Origin: Nonomuraea solani | GTDB lineage: Bacteria; Actinomycetota; Actinomycetes; Streptosporangiales; Streptosporangiaceae | Assembly: GCF_900108335.1 (NCBI RefSeq) | Contig: NZ_FNVT01000001.1 | Span: 1,281,652-1,345,651 of the forward strand | DNA length: 64,000 nt | Direction of reading: 5' to 3' | Shown here: piece by piece, positions 42,438 to 51,174 of the stretch | Layout of the letters: every line of letters begins with the position of its first letter | How positions within the stretch are numbered: the first letter of the stretch is position 1 | Notes under the pieces: generated by a model | Told to the model about the DNA's origin: nothing | The model's database searches: none | What the model saw: the letters and a program-made list of their open reading frames with translations, nothing else | Position numbers and translations under genes: made by a program

Positions 42438-43225
42438 TGGTTGATCCCTCCGAAGATCTTGGCGAATCCGACCGTGCGCTCGGCGATCACCGCGATGACC
42501 ACGGTGGCGGCCAGGATGAGGGTGGACGCGGCGGCGACCATCGGGTCGTAGGACTGCTGCACGTAGTCGAGCATCGTCACCGGCAGCGTCCGGAAGTCAC
42601 GTCCCTGCAGCAGGAGCGACAGCGGCACGTTGTTGAAGGACGTGACCAAGCTGAGCAGCCCGGCGGAGAAGATCCCCGGTCGCAGCACGGGCAGCGTCAC
42701 GTTGAAGAACGCGCGCAGCGGCGAGGCGCCCAGGCCCCGGGCGGCCTCCTCCAGCGCGGGGTCGGCCAGCGCGAGCGACGCGCCGGTCACGCGTACCGCA
42801 TAGGGGAGCATCAGCGCCGTGTGCCCGACCAGCAGGGTGCTGAAGTTGTTCAGGTCCAGCCCGACCATGAGCTGCTGGAACAGCGCGAGCCCGACGACCA
42901 GCTCGGGGACGATGAGCGGCGACAGGAACAACCCCTCGACCAGCCCTTTGCCGGGAAGCTTGCCGCGATGGATGGCCAGCGTGACGGGCACGCCGATCAG
43001 CAGCGCGAGCGCGGTGGCGAGGACGGCGAGCTCCAGGCTGGAGATCGCGGCCTCGACGAACGGCTCGTAGCCGAGCGCCTCGCCGAACCAGCGCAGCGAG
43101 ACCCCGTCCGGCGGGAACCGCAGGGTGCTCCCGGCGGTGAAGGCGGTGGCGACCACGAAGATGATCGGCACGATCATGATGACGTAGCCGATGACCGCGA
43201 GCGCCGCCGTGATCGGCCGCTTCAT
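42434..43225 (-). CDS. ABC transporter permease, PotC-like
   Basis: Six-helix permease, 263 aa, start ATG at 43225 overlapping the upstream permease stop. The first helix is ALAVIGYVIMIVPIIFVVATAF and the EAA loop reads DPALEEAARGLGASPLRAFFNVTLPVLRPG, characteristic of polyamine/iron-type importers. Second gene of the five-gene operon. Confidence 0.92.
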   Translation of the reverse strand: MKRPITAALAVIGYVIMIVPIIFVVATAFTAGSTLRFPPDGVSLRWFGEALGYEPFVEAAISSLELAVLATALALLIGVPVTLAIHRGKLPGKGLVEGLFLSPLIVPELVVGLALFQQLMVGLDLNNFSTLLVGHTALMLPYAVRVTGASLALADPALEEAARGLGASPLRAFFNVTLPVLRPGIFSAGLLSLVTSFNNVPLSLLLQGRDFRTLPVTMLDYVQQSYDPMVAAASTLILAATVVIAVIAERTVGFAKIFGGINQ

Positions 43226-44112
43226 GAGGTGGCCCCCTTCCGGCCGATCAGCGAGGACAGCCCGGAGACCAGGAAGACCAGGACCGTCATGATGAGCGCC
43301 GTCGCCGAGGCCGAGGCCCAGTCGAGCGTGGTGCTCGCGTAGTTGAAGAGCTGCGTGGAGAGCATCCGCTGGCTGGACCCGCCGAGCAGATAAGGCGTGG
43401 TGTACGCGGTGACGGACCCCGCGAACACCAGGGTGGCGGCCACCACGATGCCCGGCATGGTCAGCGGGATGACGACGTTCCACATCGTGCGGATCCGGCT
43501 CGCGCCGAGCCCGCGCGAGGCGTCGTCCAGGCCGGGATCGACCTGGGCGACGGCCGAGTAGCAGGAGATGATCGCCAGCGGCAGGAACAACTGGGTGAGG
43601 CCGAGCACGATCGCCAGCTTGGTGTAGAGGAGCTGCGGCGCCGTGTCGACCAGGCCGAGCTGGACCAGGAGCCGGCCGAGCGCCCCCTTGGAACCGAGAA
43701 TGACGAGCCAGCCGAACGTGCGCACCACGTTGCTCAGCATCAGTGGAAAGATCGCCACTGCCAGGAAGACCCCGCTCCAGCGCGACGGCGAGCGGGCGAG
43801 CCAGTAGGCGATGGGAAAGCCGAGGACGACGCAGATGATCGTGACAGCCAGGGCCAGCCCGACCGTGCGCCCGATCACCTCCAGGTCGTACGGATCGGTG
43901 AGCATCTCGCCCAGGCGCGCGAAGATCTCGCCGGTCGACACGTCCGGCGGCGCGAAGAGCATCGCGGCCGAGGGGACGAGGAATCCCGCGACGAGCAGGA
44001 CGAGACCCGGCACCAGAAGAAAGGCCGATTTGCGGGAGATGTCGGCGTCCTTTCCGAGTGGCGTACGCTGGGGTGGAACCGGTTGCGGAACCGGTTCCAG
44101 AAGCCTGACCAT
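43222..44112 (-). CDS. ABC transporter permease, PotB-like
   Basis: Permease of up to 296 aa, first gene of the operon. Helix 1 is KSAFLLVPGLVLLVAGFLVPSAAMLF and the EAA loop DPGLDDASRGLGASRIRTMWNVVIPLTMPG. The start is uncertain. The ATG at 44112 has no ribosome site, a -10-like CATAAT directly before it, and the LacI-type operators would lie inside its first codons. A good site (GGAAAGGA) instead sits 7 bases before an ATC codon at 44040, which would give the natural N-terminus xSRKSAFLLVPG; ATC starts are rare. I keep the ATG for the span and flag the alternative. Confidence 0.85.
   Translation of the reverse strand: MVRLLEPVPQPVPPQRTPLGKDADISRKSAFLLVPGLVLLVAGFLVPSAAMLFAPPDVSTGEIFARLGEMLTDPYDLEVIGRTVGLALAVTIICVVLGFPIAYWLARSPSRWSGVFLAVAIFPLMLSNVVRTFGWLVILGSKGALGRLLVQLGLVDTAPQLLYTKLAIVLGLTQLFLPLAIISCYSAVAQVDPGLDDASRGLGASRIRTMWNVVIPLTMPGIVVAATLVFAGSVTAYTTPYLLGGSSQRMLSTQLFNYASTTLDWASASATALIMTVLVFLVSGLSSLIGRKGATS
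44075..44098. promoter_or_regulatory. Tandem LacI-type operators GGAACCGGTT(CC)
   Basis: A perfect 12-bp palindrome GGAACCGGTTCC lies at 44087-44098 and a partial copy GGAACCGGTT at 44075-44084, 12 bp apart and so on roughly the same DNA face. They sit between the importer operon and the divergent LacI-family gene starting at 44178, directly downstream of a CATAAT box for the operon. Central CCGG and flanking half-sites are as expected for a LacI-family protein. Confidence 0.75.
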
Positions 44113-44177
44113 AGATTATGAGGGGCCCCGCGCACAAACCCCCGCGTGAAATCCGTGTTACGACTCAAGGAGGATCT

Positions 44178-45122
44178 GTGCCGACACTCGCGGACGTCGC
44201 CGCGCTGGCCGGGGTTTCCAAGGCGACGGCCTCCCGCGCCCTGGGCCGGCCTGACCTGGCCGCCCCCGAGACGGTGGCCCGCGTCCGCGCCGCCGCCGAG
44301 CAGCTCGGATTCGTCCCCAACCGGGCCGCCACCCAGCTCGCCCGCGGGACGACCGGGGTGGTCGCCATCGTGGTGCCCACGCTCGACAACACCTTCTTCA
44401 GCCCGATCATCGGCGGCGCCCAGGCGCGCGCGGCCGACTCCGGCATGCAGCTGACCATCGCGGTGCACACGCTGGAGCACGCGGCCCAGCTCGCCGCGGT
44501 CGAGCAGCTCGCGCACCAGGTCGACGGGTTCCTGCTCACCGCGCCCCGGGGGTCGGACGAGATCGTCCGCGCGGCGGCGTCGTACAAGCCGGCCGTGCTC
44601 ATCGACCGCGAGGTCGAGGGCATGACCTCGGCGGTCGCCGACACCGCCACCGCCTTCGGGGCGCTCGTCGGCTGGTTCGCGGAGAAGGGCCACGAGCGGG
44701 TCGTCTACATCGGCGGCCCGGCGGGCTCCTGGCAGGACCGCCAGCGTCAGGCGGCCATCCGCGCCGCGGCCGAGTCGAGCGGCGTGACGCTGACCATGCT
44801 CGGCCCCTACCCCTCGACGTTCGCCGCCGGGGTGGAGACGTTAGAGGCCGTGGTGGCCGCCCGCGCCACCGCCGTCGTCCCCTACGCGACCTCGATCGGC
44901 CTCGGGCTCATGTTCGCCCTGCTCAACCGGGGGATCCGCGACGTCGTGGTCAGCTCGGAGCGCATGATCGTCGACAGCCTCGGCCTGGGCGACGTGCCCT
45001 CGATCGACGTGGACGGCGAGAAGCTCGGCCAGGTGGCCATGGACCAGCTCATGACCCTCCTGGGTGAGCGCAAGGAGCCGTCGCCCACCAGGCGCCGCCT
45101 CACCGTCCCGATCAAAGAATGA
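44178..45122 (+). CDS. LacI-family regulator of the deaminase/importer operon
   Basis: Regulator of 314 aa starting at GTG 44178, with AAGGAGGA about five bases upstream. The HTH reads LADVAALAGVSKATASRALG with the hinge helix VARVRAAAEQLGFVPNRAATQLA. The effector domain begins TTGVVAIVVPTLDNTFFSPIIGGAQ. The C-terminal part is shorter than usual and lacks the common SAGFD-type motif, reading VPYATSIGLGLMFALLNRGIRDVVVSSERM instead. It is divergent from the importer operon with paired GGAACCGGTT sites between them, so it most likely represses that operon and itself. A TTA codon is at 44841-44843. Confidence 0.9.
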   Translation: MPTLADVAALAGVSKATASRALGRPDLAAPETVARVRAAAEQLGFVPNRAATQLARGTTGVVAIVVPTLDNTFFSPIIGGAQARAADSGMQLTIAVHTLEHAAQLAAVEQLAHQVDGFLLTAPRGSDEIVRAAASYKPAVLIDREVEGMTSAVADTATAFGALVGWFAEKGHERVVYIGGPAGSWQDRQRQAAIRAAAESSGVTLTMLGPYPSTFAAGVETLEAVVAARATAVVPYATSIGLGLMFALLNRGIRDVVVSSERMIVDSLGLGDVPSIDVDGEKLGQVAMDQLMTLLGERKEPSPTRRRLTVPIKE

Positions 45123-45153
45123 GCACGGCAGGCCGCGGGACGGCCTGCCGTGC
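45123..45153. terminator. Bidirectional terminator hairpin between convergent genes
   Basis: GCACGGCAGGCCG (45123-45135) and CGGCCTGCCGTGC (45141-45153) form a perfect 13-bp stem with a 5-base loop, immediately after the LacI stop and 10 bp before the stop of the convergent gene. There is no T-run, as is common in high-GC actinobacteria. Confidence 0.8.
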
Positions 45154-45163
45154 CGGTCGGACG

Positions 45164-48100
45164 TCAGGAGACCGGTTCGATCCAGACGTTGCGGAAACGG
45201 GGGTTCGCGCCGGCGTCGCCGTGGTCCTGCAGGCGGATCGCGCCCGAGGCCGCGCTCTCCGCGACGTTGTCGCCGGTGCCGCCGTCGATGGCCACGTTGT
45301 CGTGCACCACCACGCCGTTCCAGATGACCGTCACCCGCGCGTTGTCCACCTTCACGCCCGCGCCGGTGAAGCGGGGCGCGCGGTAGGTGATGTCGTAGGT
45401 CTGCCACGTGCCGGAGGCGGTGGCCATGTTGCGGTCGGGCGCGCGCTTGGAGTAGATCGCGCCCGCCTCGTTGTTGGCCAGGGTGGTGTCACCGAACGAC
45501 TCCAGGACCTGCACCTCGTAGCGTTCCTGCAGGAAGACGCCGCTGTTGCCGCGCTGCTGGCCGGTCACGTCCGGCGGGTAGTCCGGCTCGTTCCACTCGA
45601 CGTGCAGCTTGAAGTCGCCGAACGTCCGCCGGGTGCGGATGTCGCCGCCGTAGGACTCCATGGCGCCGTCCGCGATCGGCCAGGTCGCCGCCCCGCCGGA
45701 CCGCTTCTCCCACGCCGCCAGGCTCGACCCGTCGAACAGCTTGATCCGCTCCGCCTTCGACACGGTGATGTGGTCGAGGTTGAACCTGCCGCCGTCGCCG
45801 GTGTCGTACCTGTAGGCGACCGTGTTCGCGCCCTGCCTCAGGTCGAGCGCCTCGGTCTGGACGGCCCAGTCGTCCCAGCCGCTGGTGGCGGCCAGCCGTG
45901 ACTGCCTGACCTTGGTGCCGTTGACGTACACGCTGACCGACGTGCCGACGTCGGACGCGTAGCGGAGGCCGACGTTGTGCGGGCCGGCCGAGTCCGCCTG
46001 CACGGTGAACGAGGTGTTCGCGCCGGCGTTCCAGTAACCGTCGACGAAGCCGGTGCCGGTGTAGCCCTGGTGGTCGGTGTTCGGCTGCGCGCCACCGCTC
46101 AGCGCGGCGCTCTCCGCCTCGATCACCGGCCGCGCCGCCACGGTGAGGGAGTCCAGGTTGACGTGGCCGGTGTCGCCGGTGTCGTACCGGTAGGCGATGG
46201 TGTTGGCGCCGGCCTTCAGCACGAGCGGCTCGACGCGGGTGGCCCACTGGTCCCACGTGTCCGTGGGGGCCAGCGGCACCTGCCTGACCTTGGCGCCGTT
46301 GACGTACACGCTCAGTGACTTGAGCTGCCCGGGCGCGGGGTTCGGGCCGTTGGAGTAGCGCAGGCCCACGTGGTACGTGCCCGCCGTGGCCGCCCGCACG
46401 GCGAACTGCGTGTTCGCGCCTACGGCCTGGTAGTTGTCGACGAAGCCGGAACCCGTGTAGCTCCGGTGGTCGGTGTTCAGCTTCGCGCCGCCGCTGTGCG
46501 ACGCGCTCTCCGCCTCATAGGTGGTGTCCGTGACCGGGCCGCCGACCAGCGAGTTGAGGGTGTACCAGGCTTCGGTGCTCCAGAGCTGCTGCCCCGACGC
46601 CGAGCTGAACGGCCGCGGCGACCGCAGGTGGACCACGCGTCCCGGCTTCAGACCCGCGATCTTGAGGGTGACGATCTTCCCCCGGGCGGACGGCTCCGCG
46701 GAGGTGATGGTCAGCGGCTCCTCGTCCACCTTGGGGCCGCCGTAGGTGGAGGCCGCGACGTAGCGCCACTGTGTGGCCTGGTACTTGGCCGCCAGCGACG
46801 CCGACGTCTCCGCCGACAGCGGCTCGGTGTACTCCAGCTCGAAGCCGCCCTCGATCGCGCGCATCTTCAGGATGTCGAACGCCTTGTCACCGGACGGCGT
46901 CAGCTTCTGCAGCCCGTAGGTGAGCTTGCCCGGCTGGCCCCAGTTCCCGCCCGCGCCCAGGCCACCGGCGTAGATGGCGCCGTCGGGCCCCAGGCTGATC
47001 CGGTTGACGCCCGCCTCAAGCCCCTGGGTGAGACGGAAGACCGCGCCCTGGTACTCGCCGTTGACCTTCTCCAGATAGGCCCGCTGGATCCCGCCGTAGG
47101 TGACGTCGCCGAACAACATCTGCCCCGCGAACCTGCCCTGCTTCATGAGCAGCGGCGTGCTGGGGGAGTTGGCGATCTCGTTGTGCGGCAGCCACAGCGC
47201 GGGCTGGCTCACCACGTTGTTGTCGAACGGGCCGTCCGGGTTCATGTAGTGGTTGAAGAACCGGTCCTTCTTGACGTGCACCAGCTTCGAGGCCGGCAGC
47301 CAGCCGCCCTGGTTGTCCGCGACGAACAGCTCGTCCTCCGGACCCCAGCCGATCCCGTTGGGCGTGCGCAGGCCGCCCGCGAGGTACTCGACCTGGCCGG
47401 TGGCCTTGCTGACCTTGATGGTCGTGCCCCTGTTCCGCGCCGGCTGCGGGTCGGTGGTGGCGCCGCCCTCGTTGATCGCGACGGAGAGGTTGAGGTAGAA
47501 GTGGCCGTCACGGTAGAGCAGCCCGAACGCGAACTCGTGGAAGTTGCCGCCGAACGGCCAGGTCGCCACGGTCCTGAGACTGTCGGCGACCTCGTCGCCG
47601 TTGGTGTCGTTCAGCTCCACCAGCCGCGACTTCTCCGAGACGTAGAGCTTGCCGTCCACGTACTTGATGCCCATGGGCTCCTGCAGCCCGCTGGCGATCT
47701 TCTTGGTGGTCACCCGATCCGCCGAGACCCTGCCTCCGACGTTGCCGAGCAGATAGACCTCGCCGAGCGTCTTGCCCGAGCCGCCCCACGTGGCGATCGC
47801 CAACCGGCCGTCGGGCAGCCAGTCCATCGCGCTCACCTGCGGCTCGAACCCGGCCGGGCGCAGGTCGGTGAGGGCGAAGTCGGGGTGTACGGCCCGCAGT
47901 GGCAGTCCGTCGCCGGGGGAGTCGGCGCCGCTCTCGCACTCCTTGCGCCCGGGGGCGGTGACCCGCACCACGCCGGCGTCCGTGCTCAGCACCGAGGTCG
48001 GCACGAGGGTGAACCCGGCGGCTCCCGGCGGCTTCCACTCCAGCTTGAGCTGCTGGCCGTACAGGTGCTCGAAGTGGTCGACGCGCAGCGCGTGGTAGCC

Positions 48101-48520
48101 GGGGGTCAGCGTGATCATGCCGTCGATGGCGATCGGCGCGTGCCGCCCCTCGTTGGTGATCACGACGGTGTCGTCGATGCGCAGCCGGGAGCCGTCGTCG
48201 CTGGTGAGGCGGAACTCGTACGTGCCCGCGCTGGGGACATTGAGGTTGCCGATGACCTCGGTGACGAACATGTCGGTCAGGCCGAAGTCGGCGTCGGAGG
48301 TCCAGTCGATCGTGGGCATCAGTTTGTCCACGTTGGGTGTCTGACCGGCCTTGAGCGTGCAGATCTTGTTCAGTTCGACCTGGACGTCATAGGTGCGCAG
48401 GGTGACGCCCGGCTGCTGCGGCGGCACCGCCGCGTGCGCGGGAGCGGGGGCGACCAGGCTGGAGAGTGCGGTGATCAGTAAGACGGATAACAGGGGTGAT
48501 TTCCGCATGACCAATCCCAT
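45164..48520 (-). CDS. Secreted multidomain carbohydrate-active protein (PA14, propeller, CBM35-like x2, DUF1080)
   Basis: Secreted protein of about 1118 aa with a signal ending APAHA (start at 48520, or the ATG at 48508). Order with approximate residues: PA14-like domain 45-175 (YEFRLTSDDGSRLRIDD); a sorbosone-dehydrogenase-like beta-propeller 215-560 (GLQEPMGIKYVDGKLYVSEKSRLVEL, GGLRTPNGIGWGPEDELFVAD); a linking beta region; two CBM35/CBM6-like modules about 690-805 and 806-915 (YEAESASHSGG and IEAESAALSGG); and DUF1080, the 3-keto-disaccharide hydrolase fold, 925-1118 (LFDGSSLAAW, FKLHVEWNEP, NSGVFLQERYEVQVLES). It probably binds and cleaves 3-keto-sugars from polysaccharides outside the cell. 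It converges with the LacI gene across a strong hairpin. Confidence 0.85.
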   Translation of the reverse strand: MGLVMRKSPLLSVLLITALSSLVAPAPAHAAVPPQQPGVTLRTYDVQVELNKICTLKAGQTPNVDKLMPTIDWTSDADFGLTDMFVTEVIGNLNVPSAGTYEFRLTSDDGSRLRIDDTVVITNEGRHAPIAIDGMITLTPGYHALRVDHFEHLYGQQLKLEWKPPGAAGFTLVPTSVLSTDAGVVRVTAPGRKECESGADSPGDGLPLRAVHPDFALTDLRPAGFEPQVSAMDWLPDGRLAIATWGGSGKTLGEVYLLGNVGGRVSADRVTTKKIASGLQEPMGIKYVDGKLYVSEKSRLVELNDTNGDEVADSLRTVATWPFGGNFHEFAFGLLYRDGHFYLNLSVAINEGGATTDPQPARNRGTTIKVSKATGQVEYLAGGLRTPNGIGWGPEDELFVADNQGGWLPASKLVHVKKDRFFNHYMNPDGPFDNNVVSQPALWLPHNEIANSPSTPLLMKQGRFAGQMLFGDVTYGGIQRAYLEKVNGEYQGAVFRLTQGLEAGVNRISLGPDGAIYAGGLGAGGNWGQPGKLTYGLQKLTPSGDKAFDILKMRAIEGGFELEYTEPLSAETSASLAAKYQATQWRYVAASTYGGPKVDEEPLTITSAEPSARGKIVTLKIAGLKPGRVVHLRSPRPFSSASGQQLWSTEAWYTLNSLVGGPVTDTTYEAESASHSGGAKLNTDHRSYTGSGFVDNYQAVGANTQFAVRAATAGTYHVGLRYSNGPNPAPGQLKSLSVYVNGAKVRQVPLAPTDTWDQWATRVEPLVLKAGANTIAYRYDTGDTGHVNLDSLTVAARPVIEAESAALSGGAQPNTDHQGYTGTGFVDGYWNAGANTSFTVQADSAGPHNVGLRYASDVGTSVSVYVNGTKVRQSRLAATSGWDDWAVQTEALDLRQGANTVAYRYDTGDGGRFNLDHITVSKAERIKLFDGSSLAAWEKRSGGAATWPIADGAMESYGGDIRTRRTFGDFKLHVEWNEPDYPPDVTGQQRGNSGVFLQERYEVQVLESFGDTTLANNEAGAIYSKRAPDRNMATASGTWQTYDITYRAPRFTGAGVKVDNARVTVIWNGVVVHDNVAIDGGTGDNVAESAASGAIRLQDHGDAGANPRFRNVWIEPVS

Positions 48521-48748
48521 CTCGGCGAGAGTGCCGCGTTCGGCGTGGGTGGGGGGTGCGCATCGCCGGGACAGCGCTGTCAGTGCTGCCAGCGGCGGAT
48601 GCGGGGGCTCATTCGCTGGAACGTGGAGGGGATAACGCTGCTCTGCGCCGTAATATAAAGCGAGATCTTCAGCTTGCCCATAGTCTTTCGCCGAAAATCG
48701 GAGAAAGTCGTGACATGTCGGTGCAGAAGGATGCCCGCTGGGTCGGTC
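48521..48748. other. Gap upstream of the secreted DUF1080 protein
   Basis: 228 bp, locally AT-rich around 48640-48720 (taatataaag at about 48651). It holds the promoter of the minus-strand secreted protein and the 3' side of the dehydrogenase gene. No convincing gene or hairpin was seen. Confidence 0.5.
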
Positions 48749-49705
48749 TCAGCGCGCCGCCCGTACGACGTTGCGCAGGGAGCCCGTACCGAGCAGGGCC
48801 GCCGCGTTGTGGGCGATGAGCTCGGCGTATCCACGTGGCCGGCCACCCGCGGCGTGCGGGCTGACGATCACGTTGGGGAGCGTCCACAGCGGTGAGCCCG
48901 CCGGCAGCGGCTCGGTCTCGAACACGTCCAGCGCGGCGCCGCCGAGCCGGCCACCGGCGAGCGCCTCCGCGAGGGCGCTCTCGTCGACGGTGCTACCGCG
49001 GCCGACGTTGACCAGCCAGGCGGTCGGCGGCAGCAGCCCGATCCGGCGGGCGTCGAGCGCGTGCCGGGTCGCGTCGTCGTCCGGCAGGATCATGATCAGC
49101 AGGTCGGTCGCGGGCAGCAGGCCGTCGACGTCGTCGCCGGCGACCACCCGGAAGCCGTCGCGCTCGCCGGCGGTGCTCGCCACACCGGTGACCTCGGCGC
49201 CGAGCATCCGCAGGTACGGGGCCAGGGTCCGGCCGATCCCGCCGAACCCCCAGATGAGACAGCGGGCGCCGGCCAGCGTGGTGAACTCACGGGCGTTGTC
49301 GAGATCCTGCAGACCGCCCCGGCGGCTCCACTCACCCGCGAACTGCGCGCGGAGCAGCAGGTCCAGCCGGCGCGCCGCGGCCAGGCTCAGCATCAGGGCG
49401 TGCTCGGCCACGGTCGCGTCGTGCAGCGTCGCCCCGTTGCAGATGACCACGTCGTCGCCGAACCCGGCGGCGGCCACGGCCTCCCAGCCGGCGCCGAGCG
49501 TCTGCACCCAGCGCAGCCGCGGCAGCCGGGACACGGCGGCCTTCGTCCAGGCGGCGCTACACCCCCAGAGCACCAGCCCCTGGGCGTCCGTGGTCGAGGC
49601 CGGCAGCTCGGCCGCCGGGTCGTAGGGCGTCGCGCGGACGCCGCCGGGCAGGGCGATCGTCGTGTCGATCGTGGTGGGGAGCAGGATTTCCAGGGGTCGG
49701 GTCAT
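48749..49705 (-). CDS. D-isomer-specific 2-hydroxyacid dehydrogenase
   Basis: NAD(P)-dependent oxidoreductase of 318 aa. The ATG at 49705 follows GAGGA; a longer start at 49747 lacks such a site. The catalytic region has WVQTLGAGWEAV and ICNGATLHDATVAEHALML. The Rossmann loop is GFGGIGRTLAPYLRMLG, and NVGRGSTVDESALAEAL holds the substrate Arg. ALDVFETEPLPAGSPLW supplies Glu and SPHAAGG the catalytic His. It should reduce a 2-keto acid to a D-2-hydroxy acid. No operon partner is close. Confidence 0.9.
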   Translation of the reverse strand: MTRPLEILLPTTIDTTIALPGGVRATPYDPAAELPASTTDAQGLVLWGCSAAWTKAAVSRLPRLRWVQTLGAGWEAVAAAGFGDDVVICNGATLHDATVAEHALMLSLAAARRLDLLLRAQFAGEWSRRGGLQDLDNAREFTTLAGARCLIWGFGGIGRTLAPYLRMLGAEVTGVASTAGERDGFRVVAGDDVDGLLPATDLLIMILPDDDATRHALDARRIGLLPPTAWLVNVGRGSTVDESALAEALAGGRLGGAALDVFETEPLPAGSPLWTLPNVIVSPHAAGGRPRGYAELIAHNAAALLGTGSLRNVVRAAR

Positions 49706-49834
49706 CGGCCGGTCCTCAACGTCGAGTGTACGTACTGAGCAGCACAAGTATGATCAGTGCGCGCGGCGCGACGGTCGCCGGGGAGGCGCGGGGCTGCCTC
49801 ATTTCAGAGCTGGTCAATCGATCATGGCCCACGT

Positions 49835-49880
49835 TTGACACCTTTTACGGCTAACCGCTATCTATGGGCTAACCGTTAGG
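49835..49880 (+). promoter_or_regulatory. Promoter and palindromic operator of the PadR/ABC operon
   Basis: TTGACA (49835-49840) is followed 18 bp later by TATCTA. GCTAACCGCTA and the 11-bp palindrome CTAAC-C-GTTAG (49869-49879) lie at and just after the expected transcription start. The repeat of CTAACCG suggests binding of a dimeric repressor, most simply the PadR protein itself. Confidence 0.65.
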
Positions 49881-49888
49881 GGGCAGAG

Positions 49889-50422
49889 GTGCAGGACGCG
49901 GTGCTGGCGATGCTCGCCAAGGAGCCGTCACACGGCTATCACCTGCGCGCCCGGCTCCAGCGGAGTCTCGGCCCGCTGGGCGAGTCGATGAACCCCGGCC
50001 AGATCTACGTGACCCTGGCCCGGCTGGAGAAGGTGGGGCTCGTCGTCGGCGAGCGGGCGCACGGCCCGGCCGAGCGGCCGGAGCGCAAGGTCTACGCCCT
50101 GACGGCGGCCGGGCAGCAACGGGTGGCCGCCTGGCTGACCGAGGTGGGCTGGCCGAAGCCGGACCTCGCGGAGTTCCACCTCAAGCTCGTCGCCGCCGGC
50201 GCCACCCGGCTGGCCGACCCGGTCGAACTCGTGGCGGCGCAGCGCCGTGAGCTGCTGCGCCATCTGCGCGAGGCACAGCACGCGATCCTGGCCGAGCCCG
50301 CGGGGTCGTCCGCCGCCCTGCTGCTGGAGGGCGTCGTGCTGCGGCTGCGGGCGGATCTGCGCTGGCTGGAAGCCTGTGAGCGGGCCTGGTCCAAGGTCGA
50401 TGACGAAGCTGAGGACGTGTGA
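49889..50422 (+). CDS. PadR-family transcriptional regulator
   Basis: Regulator of 177 aa starting at GTG 49889 after AGGGGG. The winged-helix domain reads VLAMLAKEPSHGYHLRARLQ, NPGQIYVTLARLEKVGLVVGE and RKVYALTAAGQQRVAAWL, the PadR pattern with its conserved Tyr-rich strand. A long C-terminal helix region (about 100-175) is the dimerisation domain of subfamily 1. It overlaps the ABC ATPase gene by GTGA, a layout in which PadR represses the exporter until its substrate is present. A palindrome at 49869-49879 probably mediates autoregulation. Confidence 0.9.
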   Translation: MQDAVLAMLAKEPSHGYHLRARLQRSLGPLGESMNPGQIYVTLARLEKVGLVVGERAHGPAERPERKVYALTAAGQQRVAAWLTEVGWPKPDLAEFHLKLVAAGATRLADPVELVAAQRRELLRHLREAQHAILAEPAGSSAALLLEGVVLRLRADLRWLEACERAWSKVDDEAEDV

Positions 50423-51168
50423 ACGAGCCGAGTTCGGTGGTCCGGGTCCGCGCCCTGGTGAAGGAGCACGGTCAGGGGCAGAGCCGGGTTCGCGCGGTCG
50501 ACGAGGTCGACCTCGACGTGCCCGAGGGCCAGATGCTGGCGGTCATGGGGCCCAGCGGCTGCGGAAAGTCGACCCTGCTGCACCTGCTGGGCGGCCTGGA
50601 GCGGCCCACCGGCGGTGAGGTGTGGCTGGCCGGCCGGCGGGTCGACGGCCTGAGCGAGCGGGCGCTCGCGCGGCTGCGGCGCCGGTCGCTGGGCTTCGTC
50701 TTCCAGGCCTTCCACCTGGTGGAGGAGCTGTCGGCGCAGGAGAATGTCGAGCTGCCCGCGTTGCTGGCCGGGCGTTCGTGGCGCGAGGCCGGACGGCGCG
50801 CGAGCCTGCTGCTGGACCGGGTCGGGCTCGCCGACCGCGCGCGGCACCTGCCGTCGCAACTGTCCGGCGGCCAACGCCAGCGGATCGCCATCGCCCGCGC
50901 GCTGGCCAACGACCCGCTGGTCGTCCTGGCCGACGAGCCGACCGGCAACCTCGACAGCGCGGCGACGCTCGACGTGCTGAGGATCTTCGAAGAGCTGCGT
51001 TCGGCGGGGCTGACCCTCGTGATCGTCACGCACGACGAACGCGTCGCGGCCACCGCCGACCGGCTGGTCTCGATGCGCGACGGGATGTTCGTCGACGACG
51101 TCCGGCTGACCGGCACCGGCGGCGGGCGGCTGAGCGGCCTGGGCGGCCTGATCGGGCTGGAGGGCTGA
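50419..51168 (+). CDS. ABC transporter ATPase, LolD/MacB type
   Basis: ATPase of 249 aa. Walker A GPSGCGKST, Q-loop VFQAFHLVEELSAQENVELP, signature LSGGQRQRIAIARA, Walker B LVVLADEPTGNLD and H-loop VIVTHDERVA are complete, with the VFQAF.L and GNLD features of the MacB/LolD group. It works with the FtsX-type membrane protein encoded 6 bp downstream, moving substrate by mechanotransmission rather than through a channel. Confidence 0.93.
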   Translation: MNEPSSVVRVRALVKEHGQGQSRVRAVDEVDLDVPEGQMLAVMGPSGCGKSTLLHLLGGLERPTGGEVWLAGRRVDGLSERALARLRRRSLGFVFQAFHLVEELSAQENVELPALLAGRSWREAGRRASLLLDRVGLADRARHLPSQLSGGQRQRIAIARALANDPLVVLADEPTGNLDSAATLDVLRIFEELRSAGLTLVIVTHDERVAATADRLVSMRDGMFVDDVRLTGTGGGRLSGLGGLIGLEG

Positions 51169-51174
51169 ACGACC

